A DNA stretch of 64,000 nucleotides from the NCBI RefSeq assembly GCF_030463565.1, contig NC_134655.1, positions 8,630,372 to 8,694,371 on the forward strand. The letters are read 5' to 3'. The notes below the pieces were generated by a model. The model was not told the origin of the DNA. It made no database searches and worked only from the letters and a program-made list of their open reading frames with translations. Source of the DNA: Pelecanus crispus. Lineage: Eukaryota; Chordata; Aves; Pelecaniformes; Pelecanidae. The position numbers and the translations under genes are program-made. Shown here in pieces: positions 47,807 to 60,784 of this stretch (its first letter is position 1; each line of letters opens with the position of its first letter).

Positions 47807-50387
47807 GTAAGTTGTCTTCCAAACTGTCCCTTAATCCAAAATCCAGAAGCATGCCTCTTACTGGTTGTTCCTTCTGTGATGTTAACAAAGCTGATCAAAC
47901 TTTAATCAAGCTGTTGCACAGCAAGAACTCTTGACTCTGTCAAAGTGTTTTGAAAAACGGGAACTGTGTAAATACACACCTGTAGTCTGCCCCGATGGCC
48001 TGCATTCATAACTTCCCCTGTGAGTGGATAGACAAGTATAACTTGGCAGACCACAGTGCCTCTGCAGGGGATGCCAGTGCTCTTCAAAGATTTCTTCCTT
48101 TGCTGGTGTATAAGAACCTTACCTCTAAATTGCAGATCACTGGCAAAATATGCCCATTTCTTGTCACTTAGCTTACTGTTTAAGAGGGTCATGCTCCTGC
48201 TAAACTTGTTAAACCATGCTAACTTTTGTAGTTGAGAAGAAAGCATTTCTATTCTTGTATGCATCATCTGAAATAGAGACCAAAAGAGAGCTATAGCAGT
48301 TTATTTTTCTAGAATTCTCTGCTGTTGTACGTCATTGCTGTGCTTCTGTGAAAGTCTGGTATTGTAGCACTAAGACTTTTGTTTGATTGCTCCTAAGATG
48401 AGCAATGAAGCCTTTTTGGGGCTTAAGGAAACTTGTTCCCTTGTGGGACTTCCCCCCTGTGCCTGCTGAATGGGACTGTTCTGGCAAAGATTCTAAAATC
48501 AGAAGGCTGCAATGTGAACTGCACAAATTTTGTATGGGAAGAGGTTTTGTAACCCTTGGGGAGGGTTACAAAAAAGCCCTTGGAAAAATTTAGATGTAGT
48601 AAAAATCAAGTTCTGAAGAATGGAAAAACCTGTAGCTGCTGTTGTGTGCTGAGCAGTGTCATTTGTCAAACACTGTCAAATCTGAGCTGGGGTTACCTTT
48701 GCACCAGGTTAGAGTTTTGCAAAAGCTTTCTCCAATCCCGAGCAGTAGGACTTCTAAGCTGTTTTGATATCAAGAAGTTGGCCTGTTAAGGTGTTATCAA
48801 CAAACTTCCTTGATCTAATGCTTAATACTTTAGAAAAAACCCAAACTGAATAAGCTTTCAGGCACATGTGTTAATGATTATTCAGTTGTCTTGTCAGGTT
48901 TATGCTTGTGGGTAGTTCTGTTTAGGAATGAAGTCAGTCCCATGAATACAGAAGCATTTAGACAGGCTCTAGATACTTTTGGCTGATAGGAGACCCGACT
49001 TCTCATTATTTCCCTATAAACCCTGCTAATCTTGATATGAACTTGCAAACAAAGCATGACTTATTGGGTTAAGAGGGAAGTAACTTCCTCTGAATGTATA
49101 TACAAACTTGCTGCATTATGCTTTGCTCTGAGACTGCTTTTACATACATTTGTGATGCTTCATTCCTCTTTGGCCCAAATGTAGCTCTAAGAGGCACCAG
49201 CTTAAGATGACTGCATTTACTTGGTAATCTTCACCAGTGGTGATCTCTGCCAGTATCAACCATATTAAATTCTCTCACATGAGTTATAAACTGATATTTA
49301 TTGCAAGAATGTACTTGATGGTGGTGGCTGACCTTAACACCGCGACCCTACTTGTTGAAAGCATTTAACTATATCCATGAAAGAAATAAGCAATTGCGTG
49401 CTCCCGTGAGTCACATCAGTGGTATCTAAGTATCTGGGGTGTATGTATTTGCAGAAGGCATTTTTGTCCACATAGTCAAACCAGAGGTGTTATACCAGCA
49501 GAGGTACACAAGACCAGTATTAAGTCCAAGTACTTAAAATAGTAACACATCAAGGAAGTTTCAGTTTGTACTCTAGACATTACGTTGGTGCAGTCAGAAG
49601 GAGGTGCTGGTTATGTGGGCTGAATTTGGAGAATCCTGGTATCATACTGGGGCGTAGGATACCGAGCACTGGATGTGGTGATCTCTGCACTTGTCTCATA
49701 ATAAGAGTTCTGATTAATATTGAGCAGTGCCTGTCTGCCTTGCTGTTTCTATTCAGGCTGAGGGAACAGGCAGATTACAGGATTTCAAGTCATCCTCCTA
49801 AATCTGTGGCCTAATTCAGAGCCATTGTGGAGTTGAGTGTCTTCATAGAAGTGCACGTTTGCATCTGTAATGGCTGAACTATATTTACTTTGAGTACACA
49901 GCCTGCCAAATATCCACTTGGAATACACAGTGACTGCATAGGCAAAATAAATGTGTGGAGTATAGTCTATCTTGAGGGCATAACTCTGTGAGATGATTTT
50001 TCTATGTAGTTTTAACAGAAACAAGTGCTATTTAGTCATCTGCATCTGCATAAGCTTAAAGCTAAGGCTGAGATGTTGATATTTGTATTGGTTATCAGCT
50101 GAAAATGTATTATGCACAGATTTTAAAAAAGGAGAAAAGCTTAATACTGATGTAGCAAAGATGATAGTGCTGAATTCTAGCAAGTTGTATAGAGATACTA
50201 ATAAGCATAAACCAGCTACAGGTTGAGATCAACTATTCATAACTTTCAGCTGAAGCTTGTGGCAAAATAAGGTAATCCATTCTAGAATTAATAAATTCTT
50301 GCTGTTTCTAAATGGGCTTTCATAGCTGCCACATGAACAGTTTTTTCTGGTGTGAAACCTAACTTGTTGGTTACCTTCTTCCACCAG
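47807..50387 (+). other. RNF128: RNF128 intron 4
   Basis: A 2.6 kb intron, no repeat or exon recognised. It splits the RING finger between C269 and H271. Confidence 0.85.
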
Positions 50388-50484
50388 CCATCTCTTCCAC
50401 AAGAACTGTATTGACCCCTGGCTTCTGGAACACAGGACATGCCCGATGTGCAAATGTGACATACTCAAAGTTTTGGGTGTTGAG
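50388..50484 (+). CDS. RNF128: RNF128 common exon 5 (second half of RING-H2)
   Basis: A 97 bp exon after CTTCTTCCACCAG, donor GTAAGC, ending in phase 0. It encodes [20 protein letters not shown] and [12 protein letters not shown]. The complete ligand set is C251-x2-C254-x14-C269-x-H271-x2-H274-x2-C277-x10-C288-x2-C291, a canonical C3H2C3 RING with the E2-contact W281 and P289. All ligands are intact, so the ligase should be catalytically competent. Confidence 0.97.
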
Positions 50485-51335
50485 GTAAGCCAGTAGTCTG
50501 TCTTAGTGGCAGATGCCATTATCAGTATTACGCTAGTGTAGTAACCACATGTTGAGCTATTCCATGCTGCCTCTAGAGCACAGGTGAAAAGCACAGGTGT
50601 TGCCATGTCAGTGGCGAGCTGCTCCAGGACTAATTGCTTTGTCTGCTTTAGCAAAGCCTGCAGCTGACCTGGTCTGAGTTAGCATCATCTAAAGCCTTGG
50701 GCAGAATGTCAACCAAAATTGATTGTAATGCATGACTGAAGAATTGCTCTGAGCTCTTGCACTTGCAGCTAAGGGTGTTTCTCAAAGCTTTAGGCAGACT
50801 TTGGCAACTTGTAATGTCCCTGAAACCAGCCTCTATTCAGTTACTAAGGACCCAGAGTCCTTGAAAAGTGAATGTGTTAGCATGTGTGGCTTTCCTGGAG
50901 CCACATGACTTCCTAGGATACGCAAGGAATTTTTGATGTGTTCTGCAACTGCTCATTGTGGCAAGTGCCAGGGGAAGATGCTGTTGCCAATGCCTGACAC
51001 AGCCTGAAACCAGCTGAAATGTATGCCAGAGTTTGCCTGGGAGAGGGAGATCTGCACTGAGTGGAAGGAAGAATCTATTTTCCTGGTACTGGGCAGTAAA
51101 AGGGAAGAGTTGGCTGAAGAATGTAGAAGCTGCATCTGAACTTCCTGTTCAGTTAGTCAGTAACTGGTTTTTGCTATGACGCTGGAGGTTAGCAGCAGAG
51201 CTGTTTTTCAATTTCAGTTTTTTCTTTTCTGGGTAAAAGTTCACAAGGCTCCAGTCCTTCCAGGCATTGGTCTCCTGGAAAGATGCAGCCTCCTACAAAG
51301 TTGTAACTTAACTGTTTTCTCTTTTTTTCACGAAG
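50485..51335 (+). other. RNF128: RNF128 intron 5
   Basis: A 0.85 kb intron ending TTTTTTTCACGAAG; nothing else recognised. Confidence 0.85.
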
Positions 51336-51504
51336 GCGGATGTAGAAGAAGGGGCCGAGTCAGTGCAAGCCACAGTATCCAGGGGGACATCAAATGTCTC
51401 TACAGTTAATGAAGAGGATAATCGTAGTGAAACAGCATCATCTGGATATGCTTCTGTACAAGGAGCAGATGAATCTGTTCTGGAGGAACATGCACCATCA
51501 GAAA
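51336..51504 (+). CDS. RNF128: RNF128 common exon 6 (acidic/Ser-rich cytosolic tail)
   Basis: A 169 bp exon with acceptor CACGAAG and donor A|GTGAGT (phase 1). It begins ADVEEGAESVQ and contains the highly conserved EEDNRSETASSGYASVQG block found in mammals, a Ser/Thr-rich acidic stretch suited to phosphorylation. The flanking residues are much less conserved. Confidence 0.95.
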
Positions 51505-53479
51505 GTGAGTCTACTGTTTCATCTGCCTTGCTAGATTGCATTGCACTTTGTTGCTTGTGCTGTGAATTAGGGGGTTTGCCTTAACATCTCACAGTGCTTG
51601 AATACCTTGTTTTTCAGGGTAATTGTAGTCTTCCCTGTTGTTTTAGTAGTTGGCTCTGACACTTGGTCTTTGCTTTCAAATGAAACACAACCTAAATGTG
51701 AATTAAACTGAAGCCTATGAAAAGAGTAGTTGAAAATCAGAGGCTTACTACTTAAAAGCCAGAGATTTTTCCTGAAGATGTCCATCTTGTCACTTTGGAG
51801 ATTTCATCTGGATGAGTGAGTGTTGCTTTGCCACCAGATCTGCCTGCTTTAAGTAGTTAACTACTTACAGAAAACTTCTGGCGAGTCAGTCCTGCTGTAG
51901 CTTAGATGATGCAAAATAGAGATGACAAATACTTCAATTGAATTTCAGATTTTGCCAAGGCTGAGTCATCCTTGAACACTTTCAGAGAATTTTAATTGAA
52001 AAAGACTATCAGCTTTTCCAAATACCTTATCTTTTTGAACAAGAGCAGACTAATTGGAAATGTCTTTATAGTGTTCAACTTTCCCAACACATGCTCAGTG
52101 TTCCTGTTGATTTTAAAAATGGAAAGGTTCCAGGTAAACAAGCAAAAGTAACTATCCCCTGGATTGTGGAATGGCCTTGGGAAGAGGAGTCAGTGGGGAG
52201 GTGTTCAGAGGTGAAAGGGATGCTCTGGCTGTGTCTGCTTAGATTTCCTGTGGGAAGCCTAGCTGGTAGGAAAGCATGGGATTTGCTGCCGGCCACCTGT
52301 GGGACATGTTGCTCCAGTGAGTAACGTGTTTATGGGAGTGCCCTGTTTCAGCACCCCAGTAGAACAGAGGGCACCTCCTATGAGCTAAATGTCAGAATTT
52401 GAAATTGAATCATAGAATCGTTTAGGTTGGAAAAGACCTTTAAGATCATCCAGTCCAACCATTAACCTAACATTACCAAGTCCATCACTAAACCAATTAA
52501 GGGTAGAGTAGCAATTTCATGTTTCCTGGTTTGGTGGCTGGATTATTTTTAATGAAAGTAAAAACTAGGAATCATTACAATTGGAAGGGACCTCTAAGAT
52601 CATCAGTCCAACCATCAACCCAACACCACCATGCCCACTAAACCATGTCCCAGAGTGCCATGTGTACCTGTTTTTTGAACACTTCCAGGGATGGTGACTC
52701 CACCACCCCTCTGGGCAGCCTGTTCCAATGCTTGACTACCCTTTCCGTGAAGAAATTTTTCCTAATATCCAATCTAAACCTCCCCTGGCGCAGCTTGAGC
52801 CCATTTCCTCTTGTCCTATCACTAGCTACTTGGGAGAAGAGACCAACACCCACCTCACTACAACCTCTTTTCAGGTAGTTGTAGAGAGCGATAAGGTCTC
52901 CCCTCAGCCTCTTCTTGCATCCCTATAAGCAACTGAAGTGATGCTGGATTAGTTATATGGCTCAGGCCCTTGTGTATTCTCACTTTGAGTGGCAAGGATC
53001 CACACTAGTATTAGCCTAACAAGGTTAGTCTGTAGGGAGAAGGCCTTCCTCCCTGAATCAGCCTGTGTCCCGCAGTTTATACTGAACAGAGTCTCTAGAA
53101 GGTGCTCCTGATGCCTGTCTTCAGCAGCCCTAAAGTTATATGAGAATTGCCAATCTCCTTATAGTTGGATTTTGTAGCCTCACGTGACCTCTGCCACTTG
53201 AGCACACAATGTAGGCTTGCTCAGCACTAGTGAGAAGTGAACTCCGGAGCTGAGCAGATACCTCTAGAAATGACAGGTAGTGTCAAGAATGGGCTCACAA
53301 ACTAATAAGGGGCAGCAGAAGAGTGGTAGTTGGAGCATGGCCTTGGATTTCTCACTCTGCAGGAAAAGTGCTGGGAAAAGACCACTGCATTGGGCTTGTG
53401 GAAATCTAGAATGGTTTGCTTTAAGGTAATAAAGCTTGCCTATGATGCTTAACTTGTCTTGTCTTTTTGTTCTGGACAG
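51505..53479 (+). other. RNF128: RNF128 intron 6
   Basis: A 2.0 kb intron carrying the composite CR1 at 52408-52915 on the opposite strand. It ends in TTGTTCTGGACAG. Confidence 0.85.
52408..52915 (-). mobile_element. CR1 LINE copy with two 3' ends in tandem
   Basis: Read on the - strand, the right part (about 52570-52915) encodes the end of CR1 ORF2 (words [34 protein letters not shown]) and runs into a first 3' UTR end. A spacer of about 60 bases follows (about 52510-52570), then a second CR1 3' UTR ending in the octamer ATTCTATGATTC at the left edge. 5'-truncated, as usual for CR1. The same spacer junction (AAACCAAT(T/C)AAGGGTAGA) occurs in the copy at 60144. The ORF fragment is short and non-functional. 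Confidence 0.85.
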
Positions 53480-53598
53480 ATGACAACATGCATCTTGTAA
53501 ACAATGAATCCCAGCCCACAGCTGTGAATGCCCTTCCACATGTTGACAACCCAAGTTTTGAGGCAGACGAAGCACAAGTTCATGAAGTCAGGTCCTAA
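53480..53598 (+). CDS. RNF128: RNF128 last coding exon 7 and stop codon
   Basis: A 119 bp coding segment after TTCTGGACAG: Asn completed across the junction, then 38 codons and TAA. It reads DNMHLVNNESQPTAVNALPH and VDNPSFEADEAQVHEVRS. It matches the mammalian end words LVNHEANSVAVDVIPHVDNPTFEEDE. The exon chain adds to 1194 bp from exon 1a (397 aa) or 1239 bp from exon 1b (412 aa), close to but a little shorter than the human isoforms as I recall them. Confidence 0.95.
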
Positions 53599-54769
53599 GA
53601 ACATGCCCAGGAACACGGTGTAAGCCTTCTGCAAGGAGCTGCCTACGGCTATCATGTGTATACCAAACATTGCAAGACTGTAGCAGAAACACATTGCCTT
53701 GGCAATGCTGAGATCAAATAGACTTGTTCAAATCATAATTGTATGGTTTGCCGTTCTTAAAGCTGCATCTCCCATGTGGAATTCAGTTTTAGCACTCTTC
53801 AGATAAAGCTGTCTTAAATATAAAGAAAAAACATCAGATTTTAACACTAAAACAAAAGTTCCATCTTCAGCAAAGCTCCTTTTCAGTGTTTGAGTCATTT
53901 AAAGGAGAAGATTCTTTGTCATAGTTGTCTCTACTGGGAATTGTTTTGACTTGAGTTTTTTGTTGTTTATTGTTTTAATTCAAGTGGATTTTCATTGTAA
54001 ACAAATTGATTTTGATCTGGTCTAATACTTCATTACCAGACACAGTTTAGTTTAAAGCAACACTGTATTTAATATTTCAGTGCACTAATTTGATAGGAGA
54101 AAGTACAAACTAATGCCTGTCAAACTGCATTTTGCCCGCAGTGTCTTTGGTTCTCTAGTAAACCGGTTGATTCTCTACCTCTCAACTCCAACCTGCCAAC
54201 CACACATTCCTTAAAGGGAGGGAAAAAAAAAAAGAGCTTCAAGCTGACAGGCCAAATCTGACTTGCACAATACTGTAAAGGGAACAATTGCAGGAACCTT
54301 TCAAACCTGTTATATTAGACAGTCTCTATGATTTTTGGAGTTATAACCATCTCTAGCACCAGCAATATGCCAGAGTCCTAGCTTTGTGAGAGTCTGCGAT
54401 GACTTCAGGAAGACTGAACTAAAGGTGGAAACATAAAGTCTTCCCAAGGATCTGCTGTGTTTTGTTCAGAAGATGATCCAGGCTCTGAAAAAATGCTGGA
54501 CTGTTGCTGTGCGTTGTCTTGCCTGTGTACTAAAGCTGCAGGGAGAGCTGACATCTTGTAAATATAACAGATGACTGGAGAAGTTGTCTGTCTGTGGGGA
54601 GTTGAACTGGGGTCGAGGAAGAACACTGGGTGCTTCAATAGTAAGTGTAGGGCCTTGCCCAGCAGAGGTAACTAAGGACATCTTACAGATGCACTTTATT
54701 TTCTTTTTTTTTAATCTCAGTATCTATGGCTTGTTCCTAATGTTAGCAGAACTTTGTCTTAAAGCCTGC

Positions 54770-54775
54770 AATAAA
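54770..54775 (+). terminator. RNF128: Candidate RNF128 proximal polyadenylation signal
   Basis: AATAAA in CTGCAATAAAGTGC, about 1.17 kb past the stop codon. Confidence 0.5.
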
Positions 54776-54878
54776 GTGCTATTGAATCTGGAAAAGCAAT
54801 GCATTTTCTTATCTATAGTACAATTAAAATTGTTGTAAATATTTAATGATTTGTATTGAATTTGAATATGAAAATGTA

Positions 54879-54884
54879 AATAAA
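54879..54884 (+). terminator. RNF128: Candidate RNF128 main polyadenylation signal
   Basis: AATAAA in TGTAAATAAAACTA, followed by TTTTGATGACCCTGACTGAC and a T/G-rich stretch, about 1.28 kb past the stop codon. Further hexamers at about 55835 and 56057 are less likely alternatives. Confidence 0.6.
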
Positions 54885-54905
54885 ACTATATTTTGATGAC
54901 CCTGA

Positions 54906-57900
54906 CTGACATTAAATGTTGATTACCAGCTCGTATATGGAAACAGATGCTGAATTTGCCCTGTCCCACAGCCCCAAAACTCATTCAGTTTTGGGAGGCC
55001 AAAAAGCAGCAGTGCTTGCTCAAACTAATTGGAATAAGGAGCACTAATTATGTGGAGGGTGCCACTGTTACATGGACTGAAATCGTGCTGAGAGGCTTAA
55101 GCCTTGTACCTGTACTCTACATAAATATAAAGAAAAACCAAGTACTTTAGGCTGTGTTCAGTGAGCTGCTTGATATACCTCTGAACTGTTCTTCTAGGCA
55201 TGTTTGGCACAAGGCAGTCTTATGTGAACTCTTCAGATCAGATGGTTGCATCTCTTTCCTTTGTCAGGTTGCTCAGCATACCTCCCTTACTCAAAAGTTT
55301 ATGCTTGCTTTGTAAGACAAAGCATTTTCAAAACAATTAAATGCCCTTGTTCAGTACTATACTACTAGATGTAGTAAAAACTTGTCAATCCCCTGGCCAG
55401 TTTGGTAGTAATTAGTCTTGTGTTTCTTCTTAGCTCAGTTCCAAGTCTAGTGTAGGAAGCATCAGTTGGTTATGGGCTCAAATTGCAAAGCTGAGTATAA
55501 TTGGACTTCACTTGGAAGCTGTATTTTGGGGTGATCACCTTTCTATTCTACACCTGAAGTGCAGAGCAGAGAAAGCAACAGCTGAGCATGTAAATATACA
55601 ACCCCTGAATGCTCTCATGTAATCATCTGCCAGCCTTCTGTGTTTAACAGGAACAACAAGATTTGATGTTCCAAAAAAAAAAAAAAAAAAAAAACCAACC
55701 CCCCCCCCCCAACTGGGGATTCAGATCAATTCAATACATTGAAAGGTGCTTTGGCATTTTTTTTTGTTCCAATCTATACATTTGGGTTGCTTTGTTCACA
55801 GGATTCAAGCCTTTCTATTTACTGTCTTTTAAGAGCAATAAACCTGCATTTTTTTTCCCAGTACTGATATTTGTAAGGGTAGGGTGGATGCACAGCATTG
55901 CCGCAGTTCATGTTGGTGAGCTCGTGCTACTGTAGGATCAGATGATGTGTACGTGTTCTGTCAAGATGTGGACTTGCTTGGAGCTCAAGCCACTTATATT
56001 AATTTTCAGGAAGATTTTTAAGATTCTTGTATCAAATGTGAAGTACTGCTAAAGGAATAAATGCAGCATTTGTAGCTGAACAGTATTTGAGCTACTGCTA
56101 GGCAGAAGAATTTAATGCTTCTCTGGTTTTGCAGCTTAACCTTGCGGGTCTGCTGTGTTCTTGTGTGTGCAGATTTATTTATAAATATTAGCTATGCAAG
56201 GGGTTTTGTTTAAAAATGAAAGTGCGCAAATTTCATGCACACAGTCTATGATACTGAACTTGGGTTTGTGGCTGTTCAACACTGAAAAAAACATTTTCTT
56301 ATTTCACTGAACTCTGCAGAGGTTTTCCCCTTTGAGAACATTGCTACAGTTCTACCTGCTTCAAAGACATTTCAAAGCTCCACTCTCACTTTGTATTTTC
56401 AAGTTTCCATGGATAGCAGCTGTCTTTAGCTGACCCCTGCTTAGAGCACTGTGCAGCAGTTTTGGGGTTTTTTTTGGTGATGCTATGGGCTTCAATAGCT
56501 CCGTGTTACATATATATATGTGCACTATGGCATGACAGACTCCTCTAAGCAAGAGGCAAGCAGGAATGCGCCTGGGGATAGGGTTGTTCCTGCAATGCAC
56601 TGCAAGCTTGCTGTTATTGTGCAATAGTTTGGAGTTTTTCTAAATATACAGTAACGTTTGCATGTAAGATGCTGGAAATTACATGCCCATGAGTGGTAAC
56701 GGTTGCTAAAATGTGTACCTCGACTCTGTTAATATTCCCATTGAGTCACACGGACATGTCAATTATTCTGCCCCCCTTGAACAGGTTCCAGCATCGTCTC
56801 CAGTGTTTACCCACTGCTGTCATTTATCTCTCCCCCAGGAAAGCTCTGATCTAGACACTTCACTCAAATGCTTGCATGCTCTCAAAGGGGGACTGGGAAA
56901 GATTTTTTTATCCCTGCAGGAGAGGAAGCCTTGTCACCTGGTGCTGGATTGCTGTGCTTTCTTGTAAACCAGGCTTTACAGCAGCGGGATTTTATTTTAA
57001 ATCCAAACCAAAATAATGCAATTTTCTCATATTGAGGCAAATTTTCAGGTGTCTCTATAGAAATGTGGTTACAGCTGAGATTTTTGCTTAAGGGAAAAGC
57101 AGGACTTGTGATGAGGGGCTGCAAGCATATAAAAGCAGTTCGAGTCAAAAGGGCAGTTGGACTCTTCCTGTAAGATGGAGAGACTTAGTCCATCTCGGTC
57201 TTTAAATGGAAAGATCTGCACTTGTCAAATGACCTAACAGTTGGACAGAATAAATATACACATTTACCTTGGCTGTGTGATTTAATGTAATTTCATTCCG
57301 TGTTCAACATACGCCAGCTCAGCATGTAGCCCTGCCTTTTCACCCAGGTTTAGACTGATGTTTTTCCTGTGCAGATTTGAACACAGTTCCACTCCCACAA
57401 GGGTGTAATGGCTGGCATTTTGGAATAGATGAAAGAAAACCTACTGGCTTTGGCAATTTAATATTGGCTCTAAGGGAAACTTGAAACCAAATTGCAATGT
57501 TCACCCACCATGAATTAACAACTATGTAATTCTCTGCACTGGTTATTCAACTGTTGGTTTTACAGAGTGAAGCCAAAATTTATTTATATAGCTATTTATC
57601 TATTTATATAATCTTGGCTGTGGTTACTTGAGGGAAGTAATATACCATTTCTAGGAGGTCTTTAATACAGTGAAAGAAAAATTCTGCAGCACTAAATGGA
57701 TCTCTGTTGCTGTAGAATGCATTGATTAGACTGTAGGATGATTGTGCACTGATTAAGAAAGAATTTAAGTGCCTATAAATAAATTCCTCCAAGCCGACAG
57801 AGGAGCACGCTTTGCATCTTAACAGTATTCGGTTAAGAATCCAGTGCCTGAGGGAACTGGAAAAAAAGACAGACATTCAAGACCTTGAACCAAGGGAGAG

Positions 57901-60143
57901 GAAAACAAAACAGGTATTTTCCAAGCAGTAGCATTTTACTGTTAAATTTTTATCCAATTAACAAAGTTTGAATCTTACATAAGAAAGCAACATATGTCCT
58001 AACATATCCAGTGTGTGTGAGATGCCAAAAGCCAAGCTCTGGGATGGAAATGCCAAGGGCATCTCTCCTTACAATTAGCATTGGAATTAGAAGACCTGTG
58101 TTAGATCTTTAATAGGTATTTCCCATCCAAGGGCTTGGCTAATTGGGGAAAATTAAATGGTAAACACTCTCTCTGGGAATGCTCTTAGAAGAGCAGCATC
58201 CATGCAGGAATCACTCTATCAGTTCAGCTGGTAAATCTCCAGGAACCTGCTAATGTCTGTTACTCTCAGTCACTTCAAGTGGGGGGATTGAAGAAACTGC
58301 CTCATGAACAGAGATGTGCTAGGATATCTAGGAGTTGTTTGCCTTGTCTCATTAATGTTTTATCTGTGTTAGTTACCACATGCTGGCTAATGAATTTTAA
58401 TTCATTTTTCCCTTCTAGCAAAGGTAAAGCATCAGAAATTTGTTGCTTCCTACTCTGTTATAAAAACAGGTAAAAAGAACAGTAGTAGTAGTTAAATCTA
58501 TATTCAGTCCCAAAGGTAAAACCTTTTAATACTACAGCTTCTCTTGCTGCAGTGCAATGAGTGATTGGAAGAAAAAAAAAGTCTCATACCAGTGCAATTC
58601 ACCCAGTTTTGAAGCCTTCCAGTGAGTTAAATGTGATTGCACACTTGGCTCTGCTTTAACACTGGTGCCTTTGGGTAGGCGGTTCCTTACGCAGCTGGAA
58701 CTGGATGGGCATTGCCAAACATCTTTCTGTGAGCGCTTGGCAAAATCTCGCTGTGCCTGTGCTCGCAAATAGACCAGTGCTGGCAGAAGCATTTTTGGTT
58801 GTGAAGTACATTTGGGACTGTTCAAAGAGATGAAAGGAAGATAGGATAAAGCAAAAGTGCCAAGTTTGCAACCTATAGTTAGTGCATGATGTGCGTAATT
58901 TTTTTTAGAAAGAGCTCAAAGTAGAAGCTGAGTTTAAACAACAGCGTGCTGAATTTTTTGCCTAATACACAATCAATAAAGCATTATTCTTAAAAATCTT
59001 AGGAAGGTCAATTATGCTGGAAAGAGAGTGCTAAGGGAAGGATCCAACAGGACAGCAAACTGCAGAGAAGTGCCTGGGAAACGGGAAAGTCCTACCTAGC
59101 TCCATTTGTACTGAATGACAGATTGTGTCAGGACCAGGAGTAAATCTTGCACGGAGGTGGGAAAAGACAGTAACTCTGAGAAGTCCCCAGCACCCGCGAC
59201 ATGGAGCGGAGGAGGCAGTGGGGCTTCCACTCCTGGAAGTTTTTTGTTTGTGTTTTTGGTCAGTGCCAAAAGGTACCATTTAGGACGCAGAGTGCTATCA
59301 AGGGTAAGGCCTCAGGGAGAGATCTGGAGCTCTTTGGGATGTAGTGAAGAGTTCGGAGAAGAAATAGCAAGAGAGGGGGCTCAATAATGGCAGACTGAGC
59401 AGCTGGGTGGCTGTGATCGTGGCTTCATGGGGAGCTGGGAGTTTGGCTGTGCTGACCAGTGCTCATGGAAAGCAAGTCCCGAGGTCGTCCCACAGCCTTG
59501 GGGAACCCTCAGCTGACAGTTGCATATGGCAGAATAGTTCCAGCACCTGATTTTTTTTTTTAAATCTGGCTGTGAGAGAACTGCTCTTTAAATCAGGAGG
59601 AGACAGCAACAGAAGACAGTAATAAGAGCAGATACTCAAGTGCAGGCCCTAGGAGTATGAAAGCCTCCATCTTGTTCCTTAACCAGATAGATTGATTTAT
59701 TCTGGCGCAGAACAACTGGTAAAGTCAGTCTGCAAATAATCTGAAGAGCTAGTCATTGAGGACAAATGCCGAAGGTCTTGCAGACAAACCATGAAAATAC
59801 TGAGACCATGAGTCAAACTGTTGTTAAGGCAACCAGAACATCTACTCTACTCCAAATTAGCGCTGAATTGTGTTGGGTGACAGAAGCAATGAGGCAGATT
59901 GTCTTTTTATAACGTGAAATGTAAACAGGCAACATTGACCATATGTCTGCTTCTGCAGGGCCGCTCCTCCGCTCCTGGTGTGGCCGGTGAGCGGGGAGGG
60001 GACGTGCACGGGCGCTGTGACTGGGGTGCTGTGGTCGGTGGAGGTGGTGGTCATGGCTCCCTCCCTTGTGCGGCAGGTTTTTCCTGTGTTTTTTTTTTTC
60101 TGCACCCCAGTCTCCTGCTGCAGCGTAAGGCTTAGTGCTGACA
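54906..60143. other. RNF128-TBC1D8B intergenic region
   Basis: No coding exon or RNA gene recognised on either strand. Contains an A22-C12 homopolymer junction at 55673-55710 and an AT-rich TATTTATATAG stretch at 57578-57610. Open frames here are short and unlike known proteins. Confidence 0.6.
55673..55710. repeat. Homopolymer tract A22 then C-rich
   Basis: Twenty-two A's, CCAA, then twelve C's. Prone to polymerase slippage, so the lengths may be unreliable. Confidence 0.9.
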
Positions 60144-60254
60144 AGAATCATAGAATCATAGAATCGTCTAGGTTGGAAAAGACCTTTAAGATCATCCAGT
60201 CCAACCATTAACCTACACTACCAAGCCCACCTAAACCAATCAAGGGTAGACTAG
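60144..60254 (-). mobile_element. Short CR1 3'-end copy
   Basis: On the - strand it ends in two to three ATTCTATG octamers (left edge, AGAATCATAGAATCATAGAA on +). The body, GTTGGAAAAGACCTTTAAGA then TCATCCAGTCCAACCATTAA, is nearly identical to 52421-52470. It stops just after CAATCAAGGGTAGACTAG, i.e. inside the spacer seen in the 52408 copy. Strongly 5'-truncated, about 110 bp. Confidence 0.88.
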
Positions 60255-60730
60255 ACTAAAAACAAATGTAAAAGCCAAACAAAGTCTCTGGTGACATCTT
60301 TCTCCTGGGCTGAAAACAGTGTAACGTTTGGCAAAAATTGAAAATGGGACTTGTCCCGTTGGCAGAGAGGACAAAAAGTATCAAACCCGCTTTATGAGGG
60401 CATTTTAGGGACAGGCGGGAGGCCCGTCTGGGAGACCCGAGCCTGCTGCGGCCCTGCCTGACAGGGGCGAGGCTGGGGCCGAACAGCTCCCGGGCACGGG
60501 CCGGGGAGGTGCCGTGTGCGGGGAGCGGAAGGAAGAGTCTCTCCCCAAGCCTGTGGGACAGAAGGAGCCATAACTCTCGGGCCGCCTCCCCGGGCGGGGA
60601 CGAGCCTCGGGGGGGGGGGGGGGGGCGGGGAGGGCTACGCGCGGCGTCTCCCCGTCCTCCCGCCAACTGCCCCTGAGGCCAGGGAGGCGGCTGCCACACA
60701 GTCCGCGGGGCGGGCGGCCGCGCAAGGCCC

Positions 60731-60745
60731 GACGGGAGCTGTAGT
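60731..60745 (-). promoter_or_regulatory. ZNF143/Staf-like site (- strand)
   Basis: On the - strand ACTACAGCTCCCGTC, fitting the ACTACAnnTCCC core of the ZNF143/Staf binding site. It faces the + strand site 40 bases downstream. Confidence 0.5.
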
Positions 60746-60784
60746 CCTGAGGCGGCGGCGCTGCGCGGGCAGCCGGCCGCAAGG

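Larger units (their letters stand above)
53599..54905 (+). other. RNF128: RNF128 3' UTR
   Basis: AT-rich, with several ATTTA words (e.g. around 54066 and 54838) that could act as AU-rich stability elements. It ends near the AATAAA signals at 54770 and 54879. No coding signal. The boundary is inferred from the signals. Confidence 0.7.

Noticed and set aside
52638-52853. A 71-residue ORF on the - strand
   Set aside because: It is the decayed C-terminus of CR1 ORF2, already counted as part of the transposon.
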